DNA of 64,000 bases, taken from positions 1-64,000 of the forward strand of contig NZ_JANFNG010000002.1 of the NCBI RefSeq assembly GCF_024436035.1, written 5' to 3'. Source of the DNA: Streptomyces humicola (GTDB lineage Bacteria; Actinomycetota; Actinomycetes; Streptomycetales; Streptomycetaceae). Each line of letters starts with the position of its first letter. The stretch's first letter is position 1. A program made the position numbers and the translations under genes. Shown in pieces: positions 15,073 to 22,471 of the stretch. A model generated the notes under the pieces. That model was not told the origin of the DNA, made no database searches, and saw nothing but the letters and a program-made list of their open reading frames with translations.

Positions 15073-15272
15073 CACCTCCCGACTCGGAGACTTCATGGCG
15101 CCCTCGAAAACCAGCCCTGAGTGCCCTGCCGCCCACCGCGCAGCGCACGCACGTCCCACCGGGCTCGGAGAGAGAAGACCGACTGCGGATTTAGCAGTCC
15201 TGCCGGGCGTCGTCGCAAGGAGCCTCCTCCTGCTGCGCTCGCCGAAGAAAGCCAACTGAGACGAGGTCTGCC

Positions 15273-16586
15273 ATGACCGGAACTGTCCTTGCTCCAGCGC
15301 GGTCCACCGCCGTGTCGAAGAAGGTCCTCTTCCCGCTGCTGCTGGTCCCCATGTTCCTGGGCGGTGTGGACTCCACGCTGTTCAACTCCATCGCCTACGA
15401 CCTGCCAGTCCTGACCGACTCATGGCGCCTGTGGTTCATCGACGGGTACACGATCGCCCTCGCCTCCAGCGTCGTCCTCGGCTCGCGTCTGGGCGCACGC
15501 CTGGGTCCCGGCGTGACGCTGGCGACCGGCCTCTTCGTCTTCGCTCTCGCGGGGGCGAGTCCCGCACTGCTGGACTCGGCGACGACGTGGACGGCGAGCC
15601 GGTTCATCCAAGGCTTCGGCTACGCGCTGATCGTCTCCAGCGTCGCCTCGGTCATCGGCGGACTGCCCGAGACGTCGGAGCGCACCCTCGGCTACTCCCT
15701 GTGGATCACCACGTACGCCATCGGAGCCGGTACAGGACCCCTGATCGGCCGGGCGTTCGTCGGCATGGACGCCTACACGATGCTCTTCTGGCTGCCCGCC
15801 GCCGTCGCCCTGGTGTGCGGGGTGCTCGCCACCGCGCTGCTGCGCGGCATCACCCTGGGGCAGGCCTCGTCGACCAAGGTCGACGTCGCCTCCTCCGCCC
15901 TCGCCTTCGTGGGCTTCGGACTCTTCGTGGCCGGACTGCAGAGCCACGGCACCGCGTTCGGGCGCCTCCTCGCGACGGTCGCGGGCTGCCTGGTCCTGGC
16001 GGTCTTCTGCACGCGGCAGCTCCGCTCGCGCGACCCGCTCATCGACGTACGAATGCTCAGCTTCTCCCGGCTCGGCGCGCCCTCCCTCGCGCTCGTCGTG
16101 AGTTCCGCCAGCTACACGGGATCGGTCTTCCTGTTCAGCGCGGAGGCCGACTCGATCCTGTCGATCCTGCCGGTTTCGGTCCTGGCCCTGTGTGTCTCCC
16201 TCGGCGGGTTCGCGTTCCACAAGGTCCAGGCCCGCTTCACCGCGGTGCACATGCTCCAAGTCAGCCTGGCCACCTGCGCCGTCGGCCTCATCGTGGCCGC
16301 CTTCGTCGGCCTGTGGCCCGCCAGCTTCCTGATCGGCCTCGGCGTCGGCGTCTCCATGGCCTCCGGCGACGCCTACCTGCTGGGCAGCGTCCCGCCGAAG
16401 GACGTCGCGCGCGCCGCGGCCCTCCAGGAGACGGCCCTCGCGGTGGGTGCGGCGCTGGGCGTGGCCGGCTTCGGTGGCATCTTCGCCGCCACCGGCTCGG
16501 TCGTGGGGACGGCCGTCATCACGGCGGTCATCATCGCCGTCGTCGTGGCGGCGCTGCGCTGCAACCGGGGCGTCTTCAAGGCGTAG
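15273..16586 (+). CDS. MFS efflux transporter
   Basis: A 437-residue membrane protein of the major facilitator superfamily, drug:H+ antiporter type, with repeated hydrophobic helices beginning at VLFPLLLVPMFLGGVDSTLF. Family marks are the motif-A-like LGSRLGARLGPGVTLATG (about 66-83) and the motif-C-like WITTYAIGAGTGPLIGR in helix 5. The start ATG lies in GTCTGCCATGACC; the upstream site is weak. It follows the EctD-like gene on the same strand but has its own promoter with two operator copies. It probably exports the cluster product and may give self-protection. Confidence 0.87.
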   Translation: MTGTVLAPARSTAVSKKVLFPLLLVPMFLGGVDSTLFNSIAYDLPVLTDSWRLWFIDGYTIALASSVVLGSRLGARLGPGVTLATGLFVFALAGASPALLDSATTWTASRFIQGFGYALIVSSVASVIGGLPETSERTLGYSLWITTYAIGAGTGPLIGRAFVGMDAYTMLFWLPAAVALVCGVLATALLRGITLGQASSTKVDVASSALAFVGFGLFVAGLQSHGTAFGRLLATVAGCLVLAVFCTRQLRSRDPLIDVRMLSFSRLGAPSLALVVSSASYTGSVFLFSAEADSILSILPVSVLALCVSLGGFAFHKVQARFTAVHMLQVSLATCAVGLIVAAFVGLWPASFLIGLGVGVSMASGDAYLLGSVPPKDVARAAALQETALAVGAALGVAGFGGIFAATGSVVGTAVITAVIIAVVVAALRCNRGVFKA

Positions 16587-16594
16587 CCAGAGCG

Positions 16595-16810
16595 CCTCGC
16601 GGGTCACGCGGGTGGCCACCGGTCCGCCGGTGACCACCCGCGTTCCGCGATCTACCGGCTGGCCGACGGTGTCGGTGTAGCGGGCGGTCTGCGTGGTCGC
16701 GTCAAGCGTCACCGTCGCGTAGGACGGCGGGCCGACCGACAGCCGGTTGGTGACCAGCCGCATCGCCCACGGAGCCTCGGGTGCAAGCGTCGAGAAGGCC
16801 GCGCTGCCCG
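16595..16810 (-). pseudogene. Graspetide (ATP-grasp RiPP) precursor-like remnant
   Basis: On the minus strand the segment EAPWAMRLVTNRL followed by YATVTLDATTQTARYTD and GQPVDRGTRV closely resembles actinobacterial ATP-grasp-modified RiPP precursors (PWGL...RL, then TVTLDPxTQTARYxDxxGxPVEMG). No matching stop codon follows; the frame runs into the end of the MFS gene, so the modified C-terminus is missing. No ATP-grasp ligase gene is in the window. I call it a truncated relic of a graspetide cluster. The recognition is by memory of the family pattern. Confidence 0.5.
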
Positions 16811-16814
16811 CGAC

Positions 16815-17020
16815 GAAGGCGCTGGTCGCCTCGCAGACCGGGCGGGTACACGCAGCCCTCGGCGACGAGCGCCAGGCCGACCGGCACCTCGGCGACGCCG
16901 ACAAGCTCCTGGCGGACGGGCTCGGCGACGATGTCCCCGAGTGGGTGGCGTACTTCGACGCGGCCGAGCACGCCGGGGCCCGGGCGGTCTCCGCCCGCGA
17001 CCTCGCCGAACTCGGTCGCG
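16815..17020 (+). pseudogene. Regulator C-terminal (TPR-like) fragment
   Basis: One plus-strand frame reads HAALGDERQADRHLGDADKL then VPEWVAYFDAAEHAGARA, the tail of the TPR-type helix-turn-helix regulators frequent in Streptomyces. The HTH part is absent and the frame ends shortly after, so this is a fragment. It sits between the RiPP-precursor relic and the GNAT gene. Confidence 0.45.
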
Positions 17021-17036
17021 GATTCTCGCGGTCGGG

Positions 17037-17708
17037 ATGCTCGACTCGCCGACGCTGGTGCGGATGACGGTCGCTCCGGACGCTTTCCAGGATGAGGACT
17101 TGGCGCGGCGGCTCGTCAAGGACTTCTCGCTGCCTGAGCGCGGCGTGCTGCCGGAAGGAGCGGTGTCCATCGAGGCGCCGCTGGGCCTGCTGCTCCACGA
17201 CCTGCTGAGCAAAGAGGGCTGGGGCGTCGACGAGCCGTGGACGCCGCTCTTCCGCGACCTCACCGAGCCGGTGGAGGACCCCGGCGTGCGGATCAAGTCG
17301 ATCGGCCCGGAGCAGGCACAGGACTTCGCCGACGTCCTGCGGTCGGCGTTCAACACCTCGCGGCCTACGCGCGAGTACTGGCACGCGATGTCGGCGGGCC
17401 CGTTCTACGCCGACGCCCGCTGCCTGGGCGCCTATGACGACCAGGGCAGCGTGGCGGCGGTGGTGACGGTGTGGTCGGCCGGCCCGGAGAAGCCGGGGCT
17501 AGTCGAGCCAATGGGCGTCCACGAAAACCACCGTGGTCGCGGCTACGGCCGGGCGATCACCGTGGCCGGGGCGGCCGCGCTGCGGGAGATGGGCTCGTCG
17601 AGCGTACGTGTGTGCACGCCGAGTTCCAACGTCGGCGGCGTCGCCACGTACAAGGCGGCCGGGTTCAAGGTGCGGCCGGAGGTGCGAGACCGGATCCGGA
17701 CGGCCTGA
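17037..17708 (+). CDS. GNAT-family N-acetyltransferase, possibly 5'-truncated
   Basis: About 223 residues from ATG 17037, with a clear C-terminal GNAT domain: VEPMGVHENHRGRGYGRAITVAGAAAL contains motif A RGRGYG for acetyl-CoA binding, followed by SVRVCTPSSNVGGVATYKAAGFK. The upstream in-frame residues run directly out of the regulator fragment, so the original N-terminus may have been lost in a rearrangement and the present start is only one possibility. The acceptor substrate is unknown. It has no evident link to the ectoine-like cluster. Confidence 0.6.
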   Translation: MLDSPTLVRMTVAPDAFQDEDLARRLVKDFSLPERGVLPEGAVSIEAPLGLLLHDLLSKEGWGVDEPWTPLFRDLTEPVEDPGVRIKSIGPEQAQDFADVLRSAFNTSRPTREYWHAMSAGPFYADARCLGAYDDQGSVAAVVTVWSAGPEKPGLVEPMGVHENHRGRGYGRAITVAGAAALREMGSSSVRVCTPSSNVGGVATYKAAGFKVRPEVRDRIRTA

Positions 17709-18334
17709 CGCCAGGGCTGCTCGGTAAGGCGGCAGTCTGGGGCGTAGACAAGGCACTGTCAGCCGTCCGGGCCCTGCCCCTTCAGGGATGACCAGCGTCA
17801 ACACGCCCCATGCTGTACCGAAAGGCACCCAACCGACCTACATCATCACCAAAAACGTCAGCACCAGATCGGCATACGTGTCACTACTCGAATCCCCGAC
17901 CACAACACGCTGAACAGCATAAACCCCACACCCACAGCACTGACATCACCAAGCCGAACCACCACCGCCAAATGCCCGCAGATCATCAGGAGCTCACCGC
18001 TTCGCGGTGAACGACGCCGCTACGCGGCGAAACCGGCAAAGGAGGTGCAAAGCGGATGGTTGGTGGGACGTCAGGCCCCCGCGTGGAGACGTGGATTCCA
18101 ACGGGGCGCCACCGGGCCCGGTTCGCAGTGTCGAACTGCTAGCCGAGCCAAGTCACATGACGGATCGTCGTCAGCCCCGTGCTGGCGTTGACGCCCGGGG
18201 CGCGTGTCGGTGGGGGGAGAGAGTATTACCGCTGTCCGAGGTTACCCGGATACTTCCGGACAATACCTGGCAGTGGCATGCTGGCGTGGCACATGCTGGT
18301 GCCTGACATCCTGCTGGCCAGCCTAGGGGGAATC
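17709..18334. other. Non-coding stretch containing the second hairpin unit
   Basis: 626 bp with no supported gene. 17800-17960 is comparatively AT-rich. 17994-18029 carries the hairpin repeat. 18030-18300 has several short complementary segments and might be structural RNA or a group II intron piece, but I could not identify conserved domains. Confidence 0.4.
17994..18029. repeat. Second copy of the mini-hairpin unit
   Basis: TCACCGC-ttc-GCGGTGA (17994-18010) followed by CGCCGC-tac-GCGGCG (18015-18029). The first 27 bases are identical to 50-76. Both hairpins have 3-nt loops and perfect stems. Confidence 0.6.
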
Positions 18335-18736
18335 ATGAGCGAGGGACACAGTGCTGCAATCGTCGGCTTCGCGGCGATGGGCGTCACTTACCTGGTGGTC
18401 GAGAGCATCGTGACCTTCTTGGTACTGGGCCTGGCGTTCGGCGCCCTAGCGGTCATCGTGATGGCTGTGAGCATCATCGGCTACATCGCGAAGCACCCCA
18501 TCCGAACAGCCCGCGGGTGGACGTTGTTCCTTGGCGGCAGCGGCACCGCACTGGTGCTGCCATTCCTGTTTATGTTCTTCGCGGTGATGCGCCGGCACAC
18601 CGAGGTATCGTCGACGAACATGTCCGGGGCGCAGGACATCGGCAGTCTCGTCGCCTTCGGCTGGCTGCTTGCCACAATCTTCTGGGCAGTGCCGACACTC
18701 TATGAGCACTTCGAGCAGCAGGATCGGGGGCTGTAA
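18335..18736 (+). CDS. Small integral membrane protein
   Basis: 133 residues from ATG 18335, preceded by AGGGGG at a good distance. Three to four hydrophobic helices are visible: IVGFAAMGVTYLVVES, FLVLGLAFGALAVIVMAVSI, TALVLPFLFMFFAVM and SLVAFGWLLATIFWAV. It ends in the charged tail YEHFEQQDRGL. No known family recognised. Neighbours are remnants, so the context says little about its function. Confidence 0.65.
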   Translation: MSEGHSAAIVGFAAMGVTYLVVESIVTFLVLGLAFGALAVIVMAVSIIGYIAKHPIRTARGWTLFLGGSGTALVLPFLFMFFAVMRRHTEVSSTNMSGAQDIGSLVAFGWLLATIFWAVPTLYEHFEQQDRGL

Positions 18737-19128
18737 GCCCGGGCGAGCTGAGGCTCCAGCTCGGAAACCCTGAAGGACACGGCTGCGACCAGCAGACGGC
18801 GCGGCGGGTCACACTCATGCCTGCATGACCGTGGCCCGCCTGGCCACCGAATGCTGGATGGCCGACGAGCAGGCTGACTTTGTCCGGGAGCTTTCGGCTG
18901 ACACGGCGGAATAGCTCGCCGTCGCCGCCGGGGCGTCCAGCGAGCGGGGTATCCCTGTCCGTGACGGCTGTCTCAGCCAATCCAGTCCACCGAGGTCAGC
19001 GGCATCTGCGGCGACCAACTTCGCTGGGAAGAGAGACTGACCGCAGCCCCGGCGGTGTTGCTGAAACTCATCGACATTCCAGACGCCGACCCCACCCAGT
19101 CGTTGCTGGAACTCACCGACAGACGTCG
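18737..19128. other. Non-coding or decayed region
   Basis: No supported gene; the only open frames here run into the rpoA fragment and have no coding character. Confidence 0.4.
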
Positions 19129-19389
19129 CTGCCCGTCATCGACATACTCACCGTCCGCTCCTACAACTGCCTCAAACGCGAAGGCATCCACTCCATCGGC
19201 GAACTCGTAGGCCGCAGCGAGGCCGACCTGCTCGACATCCGCAACTTCGGATCGAAATCGATCGACGAGGTCAAAGCGAAACTGGCCGGCATGGGCCTGG
19301 CCTTCAAAGACAGCCCGCCCGGATTCGACCCCACCACCACCGCCTACGGCACCGACGACACCGGGTTCATCGAAACCGAGCAGTACTAA
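19129..19389 (+). pseudogene. RNA polymerase alpha C-terminal domain fragment (rpoA-like)
   Basis: The frame encodes [20 protein letters not shown], then [20 protein letters not shown] and KDSPPGFDP, ending in FIETEQY. This is the alpha-CTD of Streptomyces RpoA through its normal terminus, with a few substitutions. The N-terminal dimerisation domain and a convincing start codon are missing upstream. It is either a duplicated rpoA 3' end or a free-standing alpha-CTD protein. If expressed, it could bind UP elements or activators, but I regard it as a relic. Confidence 0.75.
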
Positions 19390-19848
19390 AACCGCACAGC
19401 GGCTCCGAGGGAAGCCCGGGGTCCGGCTGTCCACCACCGAAACCCGGCGCGCCGAACTCACCACCGACCGACTCGGGCGACACGTGAGCGGCCAGCACGC
19501 CAGGTGCTGACCGCTATCGTGGCCCGTCCTGCCGGGAGGGCGTGGCACCCGGACTCCCGGGCATCCGTAGGCTCAGTGTGCCTCCGCTCCGCAGGTAGCC
19601 GCGCGGTAAAGCTGCCATGCGGGTGACCCCTCCGGCATCCCCCGGGGCCCGTCCTGGGTCCTGGCGAGCGGAGTCAGGTGGGGAGTGCGTCGAGGGCGGC
19701 CTGCCACGGGTACGCGTCGAGTTCGGCAGGCGTCTGAGGCGCGCCGCTACCGATGCTGGAGCCCGGTGGCCTCTGCCGTCGACTGTGGGCCGGCTGCCGG
19801 CTTCGGCCAGCGGCTGGCCAGCAGGCCGTAGCCAATCCGGTCGATTGA
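19390..19848. other. Non-coding region
   Basis: No supported gene between the rpoA fragment and the small minus-strand ORF. Confidence 0.4.
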
Positions 19849-20043
19849 TCAGCAAGATCGTGTAGTGCTATCTCCGGCCGCCCCGGTGTCGCTGGGAGGA
19901 CGGTCCGGGTCCGGCGAGCGCACCGGGGATGTAACGGCCTGGAACTGGATCAGGTGCTCGAAGACTTCGAAGTCGACGGCTGACCATCGGCCGAGGTCGC
20001 CGTGGGCTTTGCGGAACTGGTCGGGGGTGCAGGATATGGCCAT
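19849..20043 (-). CDS. Small hypothetical protein (64 aa)
   Basis: Starts MAISCTPDQFRKAHGDLGRWS at ATG 20043, with a strong GAGGAGGAAC site upstream, which decides this start over the longer frame. It is acidic at the C-terminus, with no membrane segment. It pairs with another small gene just upstream on the same strand. No family recognised. Confidence 0.6.
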   Translation of the reverse strand: MAISCTPDQFRKAHGDLGRWSAVDFEVFEHLIQFQAVTSPVRSPDPDRPPSDTGAAGDSTTRSC

Positions 20044-20144
20044 GGGGATCGTTCCTCCTCGTTGAGTCGCGCCGTGGGGGCCTGTGGCGAGTCGGTCCGG
20101 GTCGGCTCGCTTTGTGCGATAGACGGAACGCTGCATCTGCACCG

Positions 20145-20318
20145 CTATCGCCCGCGGGCCGCCACCTGGACGCCGTGCTTGGCGGCGATCCGGCGCAGAT
20201 CGTCCAGCTCGCCCTGCTCCACCTCGACGAGGAAGTCGTCACCGTCCTCGCGGGCCCGTTTCAGATCGTGTTCCGTGCTCCTTATGCGCTGCATGAGACC
20301 AGTGGTGAATGCATCCAT
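20145..20318 (-). CDS. Small conserved hypothetical protein (57 aa)
   Basis: The sequence MDAFTTGLMQRIRSTEHDL, then REDGDDFLVEVEQGELDDL, resembles a short helical protein seen repeatedly in Streptomyces genomes. The predicted structure is two amphipathic helices. The start ATG 20318 is chosen because the upstream part of the frame is compositionally unlike coding sequence. Its function is unknown; it is probably co-transcribed with the 64-aa ORF downstream. Confidence 0.6.
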   Translation of the reverse strand: MDAFTTGLMQRIRSTEHDLKRAREDGDDFLVEVEQGELDDLRRIAAKHGVQVAARGR

Positions 20319-20915
20319 CAGGCGGCCCCTCGGTGTCGTCGTTGGCACGTAGGTGGTCGTGGCAGGTAAGCCGGGTAAGGCCGTATAGGGCGGTGTCTCG
20401 GGCGGTGCAGTCAGCGGGATGATCACGCACAAACCATGCACAAACCATGCACGCCTAGAACCATCCGATCGTCTTGGACCCCGTGGAGCCGGTACCTCCG
20501 GAAGGCGCCCGGGCGCGGGGTGAATGCGACGATGCCCCGTCTGCCGGACAAACGCAGTTAAGTGTGAGGGATGTCACTATTGACATCGCCCGAGCCTGAA
20601 ACTGCGACAGGTGCCGCCGCCGGGGCACCGTCGTCACCCGCCAAGGCCGTGACAAACGGTGCCCGGCCTGCCAGCCGCCAGCCCCCGGCGAGCGACCACC
20701 AGCCCAAGCGCGCCCCATGATCGCTACTGCGTCTCCCCTGTGCGACACTCCGCGAATCGGTGAGCGGCCTGCCGCACTCGACCCGGTATACCGATCGGGT
20801 GCGGCTCTGTTGGAGGGAACGATGACCAGGGACGATGCCTGGGTTCTGCCGATAGAGCAGGCTCCTTCTCGCTACGTTCGAGTTGCTGACACCTGAACGA
20901 GTAGAAGGAGCCTGG
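20319..20915. other. Intergenic region before the ISKra4 fragment
   Basis: 597 bp without a supported gene. It probably includes the left end of the ISKra4-type element, but I could not define its terminal repeat. Confidence 0.35.
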
Positions 20916-21518
20916 ATGGAAGGCTACGCCGTCAGGCTCGAGGGCGGGGACTTCGCGCGATCGCGGGAGCGGCTCGAGGCGATAGTGGCCCAGTTGTCCG
21001 CTCCGCAGGTGCGGCAGAGCACGCACGCGGAGCTTGAGGAGCAGATCGGTGCAGCCGGGCGGGAGTTGATGCGCACGCTGCTGCAAGATCACCTCGACCT
21101 TCGGACCGTGCGGGAGAAGCGGCAGTCTGCGAGGACCGGTGCTGACCAGGTGGAACGCCGTTTCGTGGAGCGTTGCCACACCCGCCAGTTAGCGACGGTC
21201 TTCGGCGAGGTGACGGTGGAGCGGCTGGCCTACCGCGCCAAGGGAGCACGGAACCTGTATCCGGCTGATGAGGTGCTCAACTTGCCGGTGGGGCTGCACT
21301 CGCACGGGCTGCGCAAGCTGGCTGCGCTGGAGGCGGCGCGCGGATCGTTCACTGCGGCGAGCGCGGCGATCGCCCGTGCCACCGGATGTTCGCTGGGTAA
21401 ACGGCAGGTCGAGCAGCTGGCGCAGGCCGCAGCCGTGGATATCGACGCCTTCTACGCTGCCGTCCGCCGCCCGCAGGCGAGCCTGGTGGCGGACGTGCTG
21501 GTCATGAGCAGGCCATAA
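20916..21518 (+). pseudogene. ISKra4-family transposase, N-terminal fragment
   Basis: MEGYAVRLEGGDFARSRERL onward, including FVERCHTRQLATVFGEVTV and LNLPVGLHSHGLRKLAALEA, matches the N-terminal half of ISKra4-type transposases. It covers about 200 residues where about 450 or more are expected. The frame ends after SLVADVLVMSRP, without the catalytic region, so it is truncated. Confidence 0.75.
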
Positions 21519-21888
21519 GAAGGGTGGGTTGGTGGGTGGTCAGGCGAGGTGCGGTGGGCGGGATGCTCCGCACCCTTGCCGAGCGGCACCGGGGGCCAGC
21601 CTCCCTGACGAACCATCCGACACCCGAGTCGTAGGGGCCCGCGGCGCGGCGGGGTCGGGACGAGTGCTCCGACCCACACGAGCCGGGGCAGGCTCCTCGA
21701 ACTTTGGCCGGGCTGTCAGTCAGGGGCGATCGGCGCCGGCCTGGAACTCAGGTCCGCCATCAGGGTGTTTTGCCGCCCAGGCCGATATCCGGGGCCGGTT
21801 ACGTCATATGTATCACTGTGCCCCGTCCGTCTCTACTGCTGTCCTTCGCCGCAGGACGCGCCGTCCCAGTTGAAGGAGCCCGGTCACG
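21519..21888. other. Intergenic region upstream of the glycoconjugate locus
   Basis: No supported gene; it should contain the promoter of the secreted-protein gene. No terminal IS repeat was identified. Confidence 0.4.
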
Positions 21889-22452
21889 ATGTCCATAAAC
21901 GCGCTTCGACGCGTCGCGGCGGCAACCTCCGTCGCCGCTCTGTTCGCCGTTCCCGCGACCGTGGTCGCGACACCGGCCGCCGCTGCTCCGTACCCGCCAG
22001 GGCCCGGATCTCTGTTCCTCAGTACCACGCGGCCGTTCGCCGGCCTCCCGCTGTACTTCCTCGGTACGCGTTTTACCGCAAGGGAAAAGGTCGCAGTCAG
22101 GCTCGACACAAGGCAGCTGAGAATTGTCCGAGCCGACCGGCGCGGCACTGCGTCGGGGGGCGTGATCATCCCTAGGAACACGACGCCCGGCCCGCATACC
22201 TTCTCCCTGACCGGGCTGTCATCCGGACACTATCTATCCAAGTCGGTCACCGTACGGAGACTGTTCCGCATCAGAGCGGCGGACACCACGTCCACGAGTA
22301 TCAGCGCGGCACCGGTGGCCAGCCAGGTTACGCCGCGGGAAAGTGGTCCGAGCCGTACCACGATCGCGGCCGGCTTGGCCGCCGTGCTGGGTGCGTTCGG
22401 CGGTGGCTCGTACCTCATGCACCGGCGCCGTCGTCGCAGCCTGCACCGGTGA
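21889..22452 (+). CDS. Secreted protein with C-terminal membrane anchor
   Basis: 187 residues. The N-terminal signal peptide has RR, then VAAATSVAALFAVPATVVA, with likely cleavage after AAAA near residue 33. The middle is a beta-rich Ig-like domain (LSTTRPFAGLPLYFLGTRF, PGPHTFSLTGLSSGHY). The C-terminus has a hydrophobic helix (IAAGLAAVLGAFGGGSYLM) and a basic tail HRRRRRSLHR, like a wall-anchored or membrane-anchored protein without a clear LPXTG. AAGGAG precedes the ATG. It is followed 20 bp later by a DUF4012 gene and likely acts at the cell surface with that polysaccharide locus. Confidence 0.75.
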   Translation: MSINALRRVAAATSVAALFAVPATVVATPAAAAPYPPGPGSLFLSTTRPFAGLPLYFLGTRFTAREKVAVRLDTRQLRIVRADRRGTASGGVIIPRNTTPGPHTFSLTGLSSGHYLSKSVTVRRLFRIRAADTTSTSISAAPVASQVTPRESGPSRTTIAAGLAAVLGAFGGGSYLMHRRRRRSLHR

Positions 22453-22471
22453 TGGGTGGGCCTAGCCGCCG

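Larger units (their letters stand above)
14842..15272. other. Intergenic region carrying the exporter promoter and operators
   Basis: 430 bp without a supported gene. It holds operator copies 3 and 4 and a predicted promoter, leaving a leader of about 200 nt before the MFS gene. Confidence 0.5.

Noticed and set aside
15420..17384. 654-codon open frame on the minus strand opposite the MFS gene
   Set aside because: It is a GC-rich shadow of the MFS and downstream sequence, with no family match except the short graspetide-like part at 16595-16810.
18030..18334. Possible group II intron 5' end or structured RNA after the hairpin repeat
   Set aside because: I could not identify a GUGYG-type start, domain V or any maturase frame on this strand, so there is not enough to call it.
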